DNA of 64,000 nucleotides from an uncultured Amylibacter sp. Its GTDB lineage: Bacteria; Pseudomonadota; Alphaproteobacteria; Rhodobacterales; Rhodobacteraceae. Below are positions 1-7,822 of the stretch, in pieces. The notes below the pieces were generated by a model. That model had not been told where the DNA came from. It saw only the letters and a list, made by a program, of their open reading frames with translations, and did not search any database. Position 1 is the first letter of the stretch; each line of letters starts with the position of its first letter. The translations under genes were made by a program, and so were the position numbers. The stretch covers positions 1-64,000 of the forward strand of contig CAJIZV010000004.1 in assembly GCA_905181935.1 (NCBI GenBank). The letters run 5' to 3'.

Positions 1-33
1 ACAGGTTCCTAAAAATGTGCTTACGGCCAACAA

Positions 34-1224
34 CTACCCTACAGCCTTAACCATCCAACGAGACAATTGTTCCACCTGATATCCATTCCCATAGCTTTCT
101 CCAACACCCTTCCTACTCCAGCCACCTATTTGGTCTATTATGTTTGCTGGGCATTCCACTGCCCTCAAACGATCCCTCATGGCGTGCCTAAGACTATGAA
201 CTACAATCTCTTTTGATACATTTGCTTTGAGCCACTTATTCAAGGCACCACTTGCAGAGTTAGATTTGACTTGGTTTCCATCACAGTAGTTAGGAAAGAG
301 GTAGTCGTTATAAGACGCAACTGTTGCCCTCTGAGCTGACCACAGAGCCTCTCCGACAAGTGGAACAACTCTCTCACTATCTGTGGTCTTAAGGCGCCTC
401 CATGGCTTTGGTTCAATCACAATGTAAGGAGTGGATGTGTCTAGGAAGACTTCATCCTTAGATAAGCCCAGCGCCTCTGACAGCCTCAAGCCTGTGTCAC
501 TAATAAGTGCAAGCAACCACCTCAATTCATCATCTGAAGATCTACATAGTCTCTGTAGTTTCCTTAATTCTGCTGCATCAGGAACATACCTAGTTACCTT
601 CTTTGTAGGCTCACCTAGATAAACGCCACTAAAGGCTAGAGATGGCTGTAGCCCCTCTTCTTTTGATACGAAGTTAATGACTGCTCTTACATTGCTGATA
701 GTCCGCGCAATGCTCTCTGAAGACAAACTACGAGATCTAAGATACTCCCTGAATGCATTAGCATCAGACCTTTGATAGGCATCTATTGGTTTGTCATCTG
801 TTACCTCCATGAGATAACCAACAGACCTACGTGCACCACCTTCAAAGGTCTTTGGTCTACCAGCACCTTTTAAGCAGAGGTAAGTCTCTAAGGCCTGAGA
901 TAACTTTGGACCTTTGCCCATCTGAGCTAAAGCAGCCCCTTGTTCAAACTCAAAGCCACCAAAGACATTAGAGAGACGGTCCTTCATCTCGCGTCTTCTC
1001 AATATGTACCAATGATCCTCAAGTTCATTTGCCAAGACTTGAGATTGCCTACGTGCTGAAGATTCTAATGTCGTGTAAAGACACACTTCGACTCGATCAG
1101 TCTTAAAGTGTTTCTGGATACGCTTAGGTACTCGACGCGAGAAGTAATACGTCTGTCCCTTCAGCTTTAAATAAGAGCACTTTTGGTGGACCATGTGGTG
1201 GCCTCCTGTATCATACGAAAACAA
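34..1224 (-). CDS. Tyrosine recombinase/integrase (outer element)
   Basis: This 396-residue protein should catalyse site-specific integration and excision of a mobile element. The N-terminal part (about 15-60, containing YYFSRRVPKR) looks like the short N-terminal DNA-binding segment of phage-type integrases. The C-terminal half has the catalytic set: Arg in DTGLRLSEAL, the HSLRHAMRDR box (HxxR), and a late Tyr in ESYGNGY at about residue 378. The start used is the first ATG; an internal ATG ten residues later (MVHQKC) is also possible. The gene reads leftward and begins only 42 bp from the att-like repeat at 1266-1288. I therefore infer that it belongs to a second element lying left of this window edge and stacked at the same tRNA-derived site. 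It is clearly different from the P4-type integrase at 17509-18696. Confidence 0.9.
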   Translation of the reverse strand: MFSYDTGGHHMVHQKCSYLKLKGQTYYFSRRVPKRIQKHFKTDRVEVCLYTTLESSARRQSQVLANELEDHWYILRRREMKDRLSNVFGGFEFEQGAALAQMGKGPKLSQALETYLCLKGAGRPKTFEGGARRSVGYLMEVTDDKPIDAYQRSDANAFREYLRSRSLSSESIARTISNVRAVINFVSKEEGLQPSLAFSGVYLGEPTKKVTRYVPDAAELRKLQRLCRSSDDELRWLLALISDTGLRLSEALGLSKDEVFLDTSTPYIVIEPKPWRRLKTTDSERVVPLVGEALWSAQRATVASYNDYLFPNYCDGNQVKSNSASGALNKWLKANVSKEIVVHSLRHAMRDRLRAVECPANIIDQIGGWSRKGVGESYGNGYQVEQLSRWMVKAVG

Positions 1225-1265
1225 ATATCGCTTGATATCAGGTGGTTAACTGCGGATTTCTTTGG

Positions 1266-1288
1266 AAAGTGGTGCCCCCACACGGACT
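1266..1288 (+). repeat. Distal att core repeat
   Basis: These 23 bp are identical, in the same orientation, to 18858-18880, where they form the 3' end of the tRNA-Thr gene including the CCA. After 1288 the two copies diverge completely. Here the sequence has no tRNA body, which is what an attachment-site duplication left by tRNA-targeted integration looks like. An integrase gene lies on the left (34-1224) and integrase arm-type motifs on the right (1347-1366). Confidence 0.88.
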
Positions 1289-1346
1289 GTGATTAATTAG
1301 GTAAACCATTAATATTAATCACTTATTTAAATATGATTTCACAACA

Positions 1347-1366
1347 TACCCCCAATAATACCCCCA
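1347..1366 (+). promoter_or_regulatory. Putative integrase arm-type sites, distal end
   Basis: Two copies of TACCCCCA lie at 1347-1354 and 1359-1366, spaced 12 bp, about 60-80 bp inside the distal att core. The same octamer occurs three times directly and once inverted next to the other att copy (18700-18771). Shared short repeats flanking both cores are typical of arm sites bound by the N-terminal domain of P4/lambda-type integrases. Function is inferred. Confidence 0.6.
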
Positions 1367-1387
1367 GACCGTTCTATAACCCCATTT

Positions 1388-2344
1388 TCAGCCACCCTTA
1401 GTGACCAGTAGCTTCAATTTAATATGTTCAATTCTATGGCAGGTCGGGCAAAGCAGACTCAGATCATCATATGTAGTTTGTCTAACCCCTTCCGCCAATG
1501 GATTTTTGTGGTGAACATCAAAACACGATCTTTGATTAATCTCGGGAAAGCCACTTAAATCCTTTGGGTCAAATCTACAATCATCACACTGTAGTTGGCC
1601 TCGATCTTTTCGCAACTTAGCGAAAGAGTCCGCTAACCACGCCGCACGCTTTTTCAGTTTAATTTTGCGTTCTTCAGTTTCCCCCTCCATCGCATTTTCA
1701 AGATCATTCTCGATACCTGAAAGGTTTTCATCTGAAATGTCAGATAATTCAGCCTTATTAATTTCGGCGTCGATTTCGATATTCGCGTTGGGGGCTACCC
1801 TTTGTTCAATCTCTAAATCAGCTATTTGGGCACGGGCTTCATCGTCCAACCGCCTCAAACCCGCCGATTGAGTTTGAAATAGCCTCCGAAACACTTCTTG
1901 CGAAAAGACGTCTTTAGCTTTCGGCGCACCAATAATTTCATAAGTTTCCACTATTGGAAATGCGACAGACCACCGATTTCTATTGGCAGGTTTAGCCCAT
2001 CTGTCTTGCAGGTCTTCGTACTCATCTTTGCCAATGAAATTCGCCAGAGGTTGCGATGTATAAAAAATTCGGTGAACCGCAACCAATGAATCCGCAAAAC
2101 CCCTATGCCTCTCACGTTCTTTATCAATCATTGGGTCATTTTCGTATTCAGTATTTGGGTCACCGAATGTATCAGTAATTCGTTCCAATATGAAACCGTC
2201 ATCAAATTGCTTCTGAATAGTTGCTTCACATTTCGCTTTTGCATCCGGTCCCTTCCCCTGCGGACTAAAGCCTAGCCATATGTCATTGGGCAACCAATCA
2301 GCCTTTGTTGCCGTCACAGGTAAGCGCAGGTCGCCGATACGCAC
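1388..2344 (-). CDS. HNH endonuclease, accessory
   Basis: This 318-residue protein has a C-terminal HNH nuclease domain. A CDDC pair (about 252-255), a central FDVHHKNPLAEG motif with tandem His, and a second CPTCHRIEH motif form a zinc-stabilised beta-beta-alpha-metal fold. The N-terminal 200 residues are not recognised; they include a conserved-looking RWSVAFPIVETYEI stretch. An acidic linker (about 190-225) precedes the nuclease domain. The start is a GTG with a good ribosome site (GGAGG about 8 bp upstream), placed 2 bp after the in-frame end of the FRG pseudogene, so both were probably one operon. In an integrative element it is most likely a restriction/defence nuclease in the McrA style. 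Target and partner cannot be told from sequence. Confidence 0.8.
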   Translation of the reverse strand: MRIGDLRLPVTATKADWLPNDIWLGFSPQGKGPDAKAKCEATIQKQFDDGFILERITDTFGDPNTEYENDPMIDKERERHRGFADSLVAVHRIFYTSQPLANFIGKDEYEDLQDRWAKPANRNRWSVAFPIVETYEIIGAPKAKDVFSQEVFRRLFQTQSAGLRRLDDEARAQIADLEIEQRVAPNANIEIDAEINKAELSDISDENLSGIENDLENAMEGETEERKIKLKKRAAWLADSFAKLRKDRGQLQCDDCRFDPKDLSGFPEINQRSCFDVHHKNPLAEGVRQTTYDDLSLLCPTCHRIEHIKLKLLVTKGG

Positions 2345-2346
2345 CC

Positions 2347-3296
2347 TTAAACCTCCATCTTGATAGCTTGCATCACCCCGTCCGTTTCCAACAATTTTTT
2401 AGTATACTTTTCTTTTATGTATTTTGAGACTGATTCAATTTCAGGAAACATAGTTCGCTCATTGATATTTAACGAATCAAGATGTCATTCAGTATTCTTG
2501 CTTTTGCAGAACATGGAATTATTAATTCTTCCATCTCAAACCCTTTTGAAGTTTCTGGCTTTGAAAAATTCGATAAACCCGCTGTAATAAACGCACCAGA
2601 TTGAGCTATAATTCTAATGTTGTTTTTCTTTGGGTAAGCAAACCAATATGTTGAAAGATGAGCTTTTTTTACTTCATTTTTAAAATGAGGTTTTTCACTT
2701 TTTACAAACTCAACTAACCTTTTAACTTCATGCATTCTATTATATTGCTCTTTATCTAGATTTACTGGTTCCCCATCCTTATTTGTTGGACTTTTTAATT
2801 GTTTTCGCTCTTCATCCGTCAATCTTGATAAGTTGCAAATTAAGCTAATGGTGTCACTATCTGGATACTTGACTCTTTCTGCGTTCAAAATTGAAGATAA
2901 ATAGTTTCCCATCACTTACTCTTCATCTCCCTGTGCAAGCAAAATAAAGCCCGACCAAAGGGTTCAATGTTACGTCCACTAATCTTGTTGGTAGGCCATA
3001 ATGCTGAGCGCGAACAAGGCAATCAAACATAGTGCTGATCGCTATCAAACTCGCTGGGCGCTTCTTGCATCAACTCACTAATAACTTTCTGTTCAGCATC
3101 GGCTTCCATATTCCTCATGATTGATGGCTCTACTTTATTACTGCCATTAGAGTGACCACGAAAGCACCTAACAGAATAAGAACTATTATTTTTTGATTTT
3201 TCAAATATTTCTTCGATAAAATTTGTGAGCGAAGTTCCGTCTATGATATCTAGTGATTCATTTTCTTTTATTATTTAATTTATCTTCAAAAACCAT
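2347..3296 (-). pseudogene. FRG-domain protein, multiply frameshifted
   Basis: Joining three reading frames on the minus strand recovers the hallmarks of the FRG domain family. There is a CFRGHSNGS motif near 3150-3165, then AQHYGLPTRLVDVT and NPLVGLYFA near 2940-3000. Next come YPDSDTISLICNL, VKSEKPHF and IIAQSGAFITAG (2469-2900), and finally INERTMFPEIE ending at the TAA at 2347. Lesions seen are a shift near 3270, a shift near 3020, an in-frame TGA just after the LYFAC segment, a shift near 2885, and a one-base loss near 2467 where restoring one T reads straight through. A 148-codon open piece (2469-2915) survives but is only the C-terminal part. FRG proteins are common in phage-defence loci, and this one lies immediately upstream of the HNH gene. 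Confidence 0.75.
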
Positions 3297-3419
3297 AATT
3301 CTATAATCTCTATTCATGCATTTTCTAGTCATAACATTAGCTTTTTTATTACTAGCAGTTGTTATTAGAGCTACACATTCGTCTTTGGAATCAACAACTT
3401 TTCACTAAACCAACGCCTA

Positions 3420-4800
3420 CCTAGCTTTCCAAACAAAGCCTAAGGCATCTAATCTCTGCTTACGTTCAGGTGTAAGCTGGGCTTTTTTTCTTCTCTGATT
3501 AGCAACCCAAACACCAAGAGCCAAATTACCTTCTTTGTATCCCGATGTGGAACCCTGCAATGCCCCTCACGCTCTTTGAACTGTTGGAGCTTACTAAAGC
3601 CTTCTTCCCATTGTTCAGTATGTGGTCCCAAACAAAGCCTAAGGCATCTAATCTCTCAAGACGTTCAGGAGTAAGCTTGTCTTTGTTTGTCTCTGAGTTC
3701 CAACCCAACTTCCAAGAGCCAAAGTCACCTTCTTTGTGTCCTTGTGGAACCCTGCAATGCCCCTCACGCTCTTTGAACTGTTGGAGCTTACTAAAGCCTT
3801 CTTCCCATTGCTCAGTATGTGGGTCCCAAACAAAGCCTAAGGCATCTAATCTCTCAAGACGTTCAGGAGTAAGCGTGTCTTTGTTTTCTCTGAGTTCCAA
3901 CCCAACTTCCAAGATTAAAGTCACCTTCTTTGTGTCCTATGTGGAACCCTGCAATGCCCCTCACGCTCTTTGAACTGTTGGAGCTTACTAAAGCCTTCTT
4001 CCCAAGTTCAGTATGTGGGTCCCAAACAAAGCCTAAGGCATCTAATCTCTCAAGACGTTCAGGAGTAAGCTTGTCTTTGTTTGTCTCTGAGTTCCAACCC
4101 AACTTCCAAGAGCCAAGTCACCTTCTTTGTGTCCTTGTGGAACCCTGCAATGCCCCTCACGCTCTTTGAACTGTTGGAGCTTACTAAAGCCTTCTTCCCA
4201 TTGTTCAGTAGTGGGTCCCAAACAAAGCCTAAGGCATCTAATCTCTCAATACGTTCAGGAGTAAGCGTGTCTTTGTTTGTCTCTGAGTTCCAATCCAACT
4301 TCCAAGAGCCAAGTCACCTTCTTTGTGTCCTTGTGGAACCCTGCAATGCCCCTCACGCTCTTTGAACTGTTGGAGCTTACTAAAGCCTTCTTCCCAATGT
4401 TCAGTATGTGGGTCCCAAACAAAGCCTAAGGCATCTAATCTCTCAAGACGTTCAGGAGTAAGTGTGTCTTTGTTTTTCTCTGAGTTCCAACCCAACTTCC
4501 AAGAGCCAAGTCACCTTCTTTGTGTCCTTGTGGAACCCTGCAATGCCCCTCACGCTCTTTGAACTGTTGGAGCTTACTAAAGCCTTCTTCCCATTGCTCA
4601 GTGAGTGGGTCCCAAACAAAGCCTAAGGCATCTAATCTCTCAAGACGTTCAGGAGTAAGCGTGTCTTTGCTTTTCTCTGAGTTCCAATCCAACTTCCAAG
4701 ATTAAAGTCACCTTCTTTGTGTCTCTTTGGAACCCTGCAATGCCCCTCACGTTCTTTGAACTCTTCCAGCAATCCAAACCAAAACTCCCAAGACGCAGTA
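3420..4800 (-). repeat. Tandem 197-bp array of Helicase-Associated domains
   Basis: About seven units repeat with a 196-197 bp period. The shared string CTGCAATGCCCCTCACG (plus strand) starts at 3555, 3752, 3949, 4145, 4341, 4538 and 4735. Each unit encodes one HA domain (GHCRVP, LGSW-GTQR, LTPERLERLDALGF-WD). A full unit should be 198 bp (66 codons), but nearly all are one base short at the A-run after CAGAGA, so successive units fall into different frames. One unit (around 3700-3740) has an extra T that restores an open frame with a scrambled middle. The near-identity of units implies recent tandem amplification after the first lesion. Confidence 0.9.
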
Positions 4801-6539
4801 CTTGCCTCAACCAAAACAGTTCTAAGTGCTGATGAAAACCCAACATCAACTGTTGCTGGAATATCAAATATAACCTTGTCACTTATGCTCTTACTGCTCT
4901 GAGAGGCGTTCTTTGCCATATCAGTGCGGTAATTATCTAGTATATCTGCAAGTATCTCATCATGCGCCCTGAGAGCTTTAAGAACATCCCAGACAGGCTT
5001 AAACTTACTAGCCTCAATGGAGGCTTCGGGGTCATCACCTGCCTCAATGAACACTGGTATAACAATCGTCCCTTTAGTCTGAACCTCGGCTCCACGAACT
5101 TTTCTGATAGCTCGACCAACAGCCTGAATAATCTCAACCTGACTGCCTTTGGGGTCAATAAAAGCAACACCATCAAGTGATGGCACATCAACACCCTCAG
5201 CCAAACATCTCGCATTTGTTAAGATACCTCTATCAAAGCCCTCAAGAAGTTTGAGCCTGTCAATTTTATCTTTACGGTCGCCTGCCTTCATCTCACCAGA
5301 AACATAATCAGCCAGAAATAATCCTTCAGGCCTATGAATGGGGTCTATGAGGTCAACCACATCAAGCAACTCTTCAGAAAAGTCCTTGGCGCCTTTAACG
5401 CGACTGTGGAAGGAAATTACTCGTTTGAGGTCATAATCTTTGATAGCTTTAATGAGACCAATTTTAGCTGCAAGTGTTCTTGCATCAGTTTGTTCATCAG
5501 GGTTTGTCGCTACAATCTCTTGCTCATCAATCCACTGCTTTACCATGGGCTCATCAACTCCAACGATAACCACCTGATAATCATTTAAATGACCGTCTGA
5601 TATAGCCTGACCAAAGGTTAGCTTGTGTACTACAGGACCAAAGACTGCTTCGCTATCCATACCTACAACCGCCAAGTCTCTGGCATTAGCCGCGTCTTTG
5701 ATAGCTGCCCCAAAATATCTTGGAGTAGCTGTGGTAAATAAACGTTTATTTGAGCGTATTTTATCTCCATCCAAGACTGTGGCAAAGCCAGCATCAGCCT
5801 TACCAGCACATCTATGGGCTTCATCAGCTATTGTGAGGTCAAAGGTTGGGACGCTTTCATCTAATTGGACTTCAGCAATGAGTGGTGATGATTGATAAGT
5901 ACAGAAAATAACTTTTGGCTCAGGTCTCCTTAGAAACTTGGCTATCTCTGTAGGTTCAGACGTAACAGGAAACGGTGCATCTGATACTTCCATATCCTCT
6001 GTCTTCTTACCCACTGACTTGTCTGAACAGACGTTTAATATCTCAAAGTCAGTATTGCCTGCCCAAGCCCACTCTCGCATGGTCTGAGATAAAAGGCTTA
6101 AGGATGGTACAGTAACCAATGTTGTATGAGCCTTAAGTGCTTCTTTAATCCAAAGGGTTGTGAAGGTTTTCCCCGTGCCACAAGCCATAATCATCTGCCC
6201 ACGGTCTAATGTCTGTAGCTTTGACTGAACGGCCTCAATAGCTTCAATCTGATGAGGGTCAGGTGTTGGCTTTGTCTTTACCTTCGCCTGATAAAGACCA
6301 GCATAAGAAGTTGGGTAATCAATTTGAGCATCACGAAAGTCATTGAGATTAAAGACTGTGACAGGCTTATCTTGCCCCTTTAGCGTCTTGTCTGCTTTTG
6401 CTTCCATCTTATTGGTAGTCTGAAGCCAGAGGCGTTTATCGACTTCTTTACGGCCAGTATCAGCTAGGAAAGAGTTCATATCACCTTTAGTTGTCGCTCG
6501 GTGTTCAGAATAGCACTTAGCCTGTACTGCCCAGATCAA
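4632..6539 (-). CDS. SF2 (DEAD/DEAH-type) helicase core with one HA domain
   Basis: This is the longest open piece of the broken nuclease-helicase gene, 635 codons from a non-ATG start inside the nuclease domain. It begins with IWAVQAKCYSEH, the tail of the Mrr-like fold. Helicase motif I is MACGTGKT, motif Ia VTVPSLSLLSQT, motif II DEAH, motif III TATPR, motif V LTNARCLAEGVDVP and motif VI QAVGRAIRK. It then has one HA domain (GHCRVP, LGSWIGTQRK) and runs out of frame at the first one-base deficit. The helicase motifs are complete, so the ATPase core may still be made. The separated nuclease half and scrambled HA tail argue against a normal full-length product. The family is associated with plasmid- or phage-borne restriction-like systems. 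Confidence 0.75.
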   Translation of the reverse strand: MIWAVQAKCYSEHRATTKGDMNSFLADTGRKEVDKRLWLQTTNKMEAKADKTLKGQDKPVTVFNLNDFRDAQIDYPTSYAGLYQAKVKTKPTPDPHQIEAIEAVQSKLQTLDRGQMIMACGTGKTFTTLWIKEALKAHTTLVTVPSLSLLSQTMREWAWAGNTDFEILNVCSDKSVGKKTEDMEVSDAPFPVTSEPTEIAKFLRRPEPKVIFCTYQSSPLIAEVQLDESVPTFDLTIADEAHRCAGKADAGFATVLDGDKIRSNKRLFTTATPRYFGAAIKDAANARDLAVVGMDSEAVFGPVVHKLTFGQAISDGHLNDYQVVIVGVDEPMVKQWIDEQEIVATNPDEQTDARTLAAKIGLIKAIKDYDLKRVISFHSRVKGAKDFSEELLDVVDLIDPIHRPEGLFLADYVSGEMKAGDRKDKIDRLKLLEGFDRGILTNARCLAEGVDVPSLDGVAFIDPKGSQVEIIQAVGRAIRKVRGAEVQTKGTIVIPVFIEAGDDPEASIEASKFKPVWDVLKALRAHDEILADILDNYRTDMAKNASQSSKSISDKVIFDIPATVDVGFSSALRTVLVEASTASWEFWFGLLEEFKEREGHCRVPKRHKEGDFNLGSWIGTQRKAKTRLLLNVLRD

Positions 6540-6546
6540 ACCTTCT

Positions 6547-6753
6547 TTATCTCGGAATATTAAGATCAGTTCCTAAGTCCTGTCGTTGCCACTTGTTTGG
6601 GTAGTCATCCCACAGCCAAACCTTATCGATGGTCTTTGACCACTCAGGGTCGTTCTCAAGGAACCACTTACAGAAGACCTCAAACTTTTTGCCAGCTTCT
6701 TGCTCGCCAAATTCTTTGCGAAGTGATGAAATCAATTGGTCAAAGGTGGCCAC
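6547..6753 (-). CDS. N-terminal fragment of Mrr-like nuclease
   Basis: The start is GTG with a GGAG ribosome site. The piece encodes FDQLISSLRKEF, then a helix with FEVFCKWFLEN, then DKVWLWDDYPNKW and DLGTDL, where the frame breaks. In the Mrr-like fold the Asp of DLGTDL and the QAK of the next frame belong to one active site, so this 68-residue piece alone cannot be a nuclease. It is the 5' end of the broken helicase gene directly downstream. Confidence 0.55.
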   Translation of the reverse strand: MATFDQLISSLRKEFGEQEAGKKFEVFCKWFLENDPEWSKTIDKVWLWDDYPNKWQRQDLGTDLNIPR

Positions 6754-6808
6754 TAGTAACTCCAAATTGAAACACTTCAGAGTAAATCTAAGGCTTCAAG
6801 AAATGTAT

Positions 6809-6848
6809 GGCCAGAGGAAATATTATGGGAAATCCTCTGGCCGTTTTT
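6809..6848 (+). terminator. Orphan intrinsic terminator
   Basis: A perfect 10-bp stem (GGCCAGAGGA 6809-6818 with TCCTCTGGCC 6833-6842, 14-nt loop) is followed by G and TTTTT at 6844-6848. It is oriented on the plus strand, yet no plus-strand gene lies just upstream. It sits between the helicase gene start (minus strand) and the plus-strand leader at 6977. It may be left from a lost gene or end a small RNA. Confidence 0.6.
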
Positions 6849-6920
6849 AAGCAATCAGGTACATGAAGAAAAACCTGTCTGCTATTATTTAAGACCTGCT
6901 AATAAATATGATAACAACCA

Positions 6921-6957
6921 GTTTGTTTTTCAAAATCAGAAAAAATGAAAAACAAAC
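6921..6957. repeat. Inverted junction of the 45-bp dispersed repeat
   Basis: GTTTGTTTTTCA (6921-6932) and TGAAAAACAAAC (6946-6957) form a perfect 12-bp inverted repeat with a 13-bp spacer. The left arm matches the minus-strand copy at 9141-9185. The right arm, with the following ATTGGC, matches the plus-strand copy at 12258-12302. It looks like a truncated head-to-head junction of two copies. Confidence 0.6.
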
Positions 6958-6976
6958 ATTGGCATTGATGCGTTTT

Positions 6977-7129
6977 GGGCATTGTTTTTGAAGCCATTAT
7001 TAAAGTTACTTTACGCACTTCAGTATTTTTGGTTTGCGGCTTTTATTCTGGAGCGCAATGTCTGGGTGAACTTTTGGATTCTGTGTCTCCGTTCATTCAG
7101 ACATTTTTAATTAATGAAGGATACTACCA
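6977..7129 (+). ncRNA. Repeated hairpin leader, copy A
   Basis: This is the first of three related leader elements (others at 12024 and 13361). The main hairpin has arms 7057-7071 and 7091-7105, 15 bp including two G-U pairs, a 19-nt loop, and is followed by TTTTT. The gene at 7130 starts 26 bp after the core hairpin. Compared with copies B and C, arm positions 7, 8 and 11 of the 13-bp core differ but pairing is kept by G-U wobble. The loop core TGG-TTCTG-GTCT is conserved. It could be an attenuator or protein-binding 5' leader. The type ncRNA is a best fit; the function is unknown. Confidence 0.5.
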
Positions 7130-7822
7130 ATGGAAAAAATTAAGGCATTTGGGCTTAAATACCAAAACTTTATTTGGGTTATATTATCTATAATATATGT
7201 TGGGACACTTTTCTATAAAATTGATTTCTTTAATGAATATGATGGTATGAAGCCAAACGAATTGGGCGACTTTTTAGCAGGTGTATTTGGGCCTGTTGCA
7301 CTATTATTTCTTATTCTTGGTTATTTCCAGCAAAGTAAGGAGTTAAAAAATAGTTCGCAAGCGTTAAGCCTGCAAGCCGACGAGCTTAGTAAGTTTGTAG
7401 CTGAACAGAAAAAAGTAACTCAAGCCATGAATGTCCGATTAAAAAGACAAAAAGAGTTACGTGAAGCTGAATTATATTCAGCAAAAACTATATTAACGTT
7501 AGTTTTTGATAGAATAGGTGTCGTTTGTAATTCGCGTATTTATCAATGTTTTTATGGTAGTATTGGTTCAACTTACCATGAAACATCGAGTTTTTCTGAT
7601 TCAGATATTAATGCAATTAGAGATTGCATGAAATATGCTGAACCTTTGTATGTCAAACATCTTGCCAATATTATTACAACATATCAAATCTTATGTGCAC
7701 GATGGGATAGTGACATATACCAAATGAATTTATTTGACCAAAATTTATATTATGACAATAAAACAAGATTTTCAGATAGTAGAAATTATGATGCTACTAA
7801 ATATGACAATCAGGAAATTTGA
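7130..7822 (+). CDS. Two-TM coiled-coil membrane protein, unknown
   Basis: This 230-residue protein has two N-terminal membrane segments (about 14-30 and 48-66), then a long charged helix predicted as coiled coil (about 70-120, QQSKELKNSSQAL onward), then a soluble tail. The motif GDFLAGVFGPVALLFLILGYFQQ is of a type I have seen in accessory membrane proteins of phage-related islands, but no function is known to me. The stop abuts the ATG of the next gene with no gap, so the two form a translationally coupled pair. The hairpin leader at 6977-7129 precedes it. It is a candidate sensor/effector in a small membrane-linked defence cassette, but that is speculation from context. Confidence 0.75.
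   Translation: MEKIKAFGLKYQNFIWVILSIIYVGTLFYKIDFFNEYDGMKPNELGDFLAGVFGPVALLFLILGYFQQSKELKNSSQALSLQADELSKFVAEQKKVTQAMNVRLKRQKELREAELYSAKTILTLVFDRIGVVCNSRIYQCFYGSIGSTYHETSSFSDSDINAIRDCMKYAEPLYVKHLANIITTYQILCARWDSDIYQMNLFDQNLYYDNKTRFSDSRNYDATKYDNQEI

Larger units (their letters stand above)
3417..6753 (-). pseudogene. Mrr-like nuclease / SF2 helicase / HA-repeat gene, frameshifted
   Basis: This is one ancestral gene reading leftward. The N-terminal part is an Mrr-like restriction nuclease domain with a D...QAK core. The middle is a superfamily II helicase. The C-terminal part is a string of Helicase-Associated (HA, PF03457-type) domains ending at a TAG at 3417-3419. The GTG at 6753 has a GGAG six bases upstream. 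One surplus base around 6550 breaks the frame: the upstream piece reads DLGT-DL then stops, while the other frame continues IFRDKEG and IWAVQAKC. A one-base deficit then recurs in nearly every HA unit. The last unit keeps the proper frame over LALGVWVANQRR to LDALGFVW. I treat the gene as broken, although homopolymer sequencing errors could produce some of the lesions. Confidence 0.7.

Noticed and set aside
3420..4800. Reading the 197-bp array as a CRISPR.
   Set aside because: Units are contiguous with no short repeats and variable spacers, and each encodes an HA domain.
3420..4800. Programmed -1 frameshifting to read through each HA unit.
   Set aside because: Some units have GAAAAAC-like A-runs that might slip, but others (GACAAACAAAG) do not, and seven consecutive efficient shifts are implausible.
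3545..4905. Plus-strand open frames across the 197-bp array (Ser/Leu/Pro-rich).
   Set aside because: They are the antisense of the HA-domain repeats, repeat with the same period, lack ribosome sites and encode no recognisable domain.
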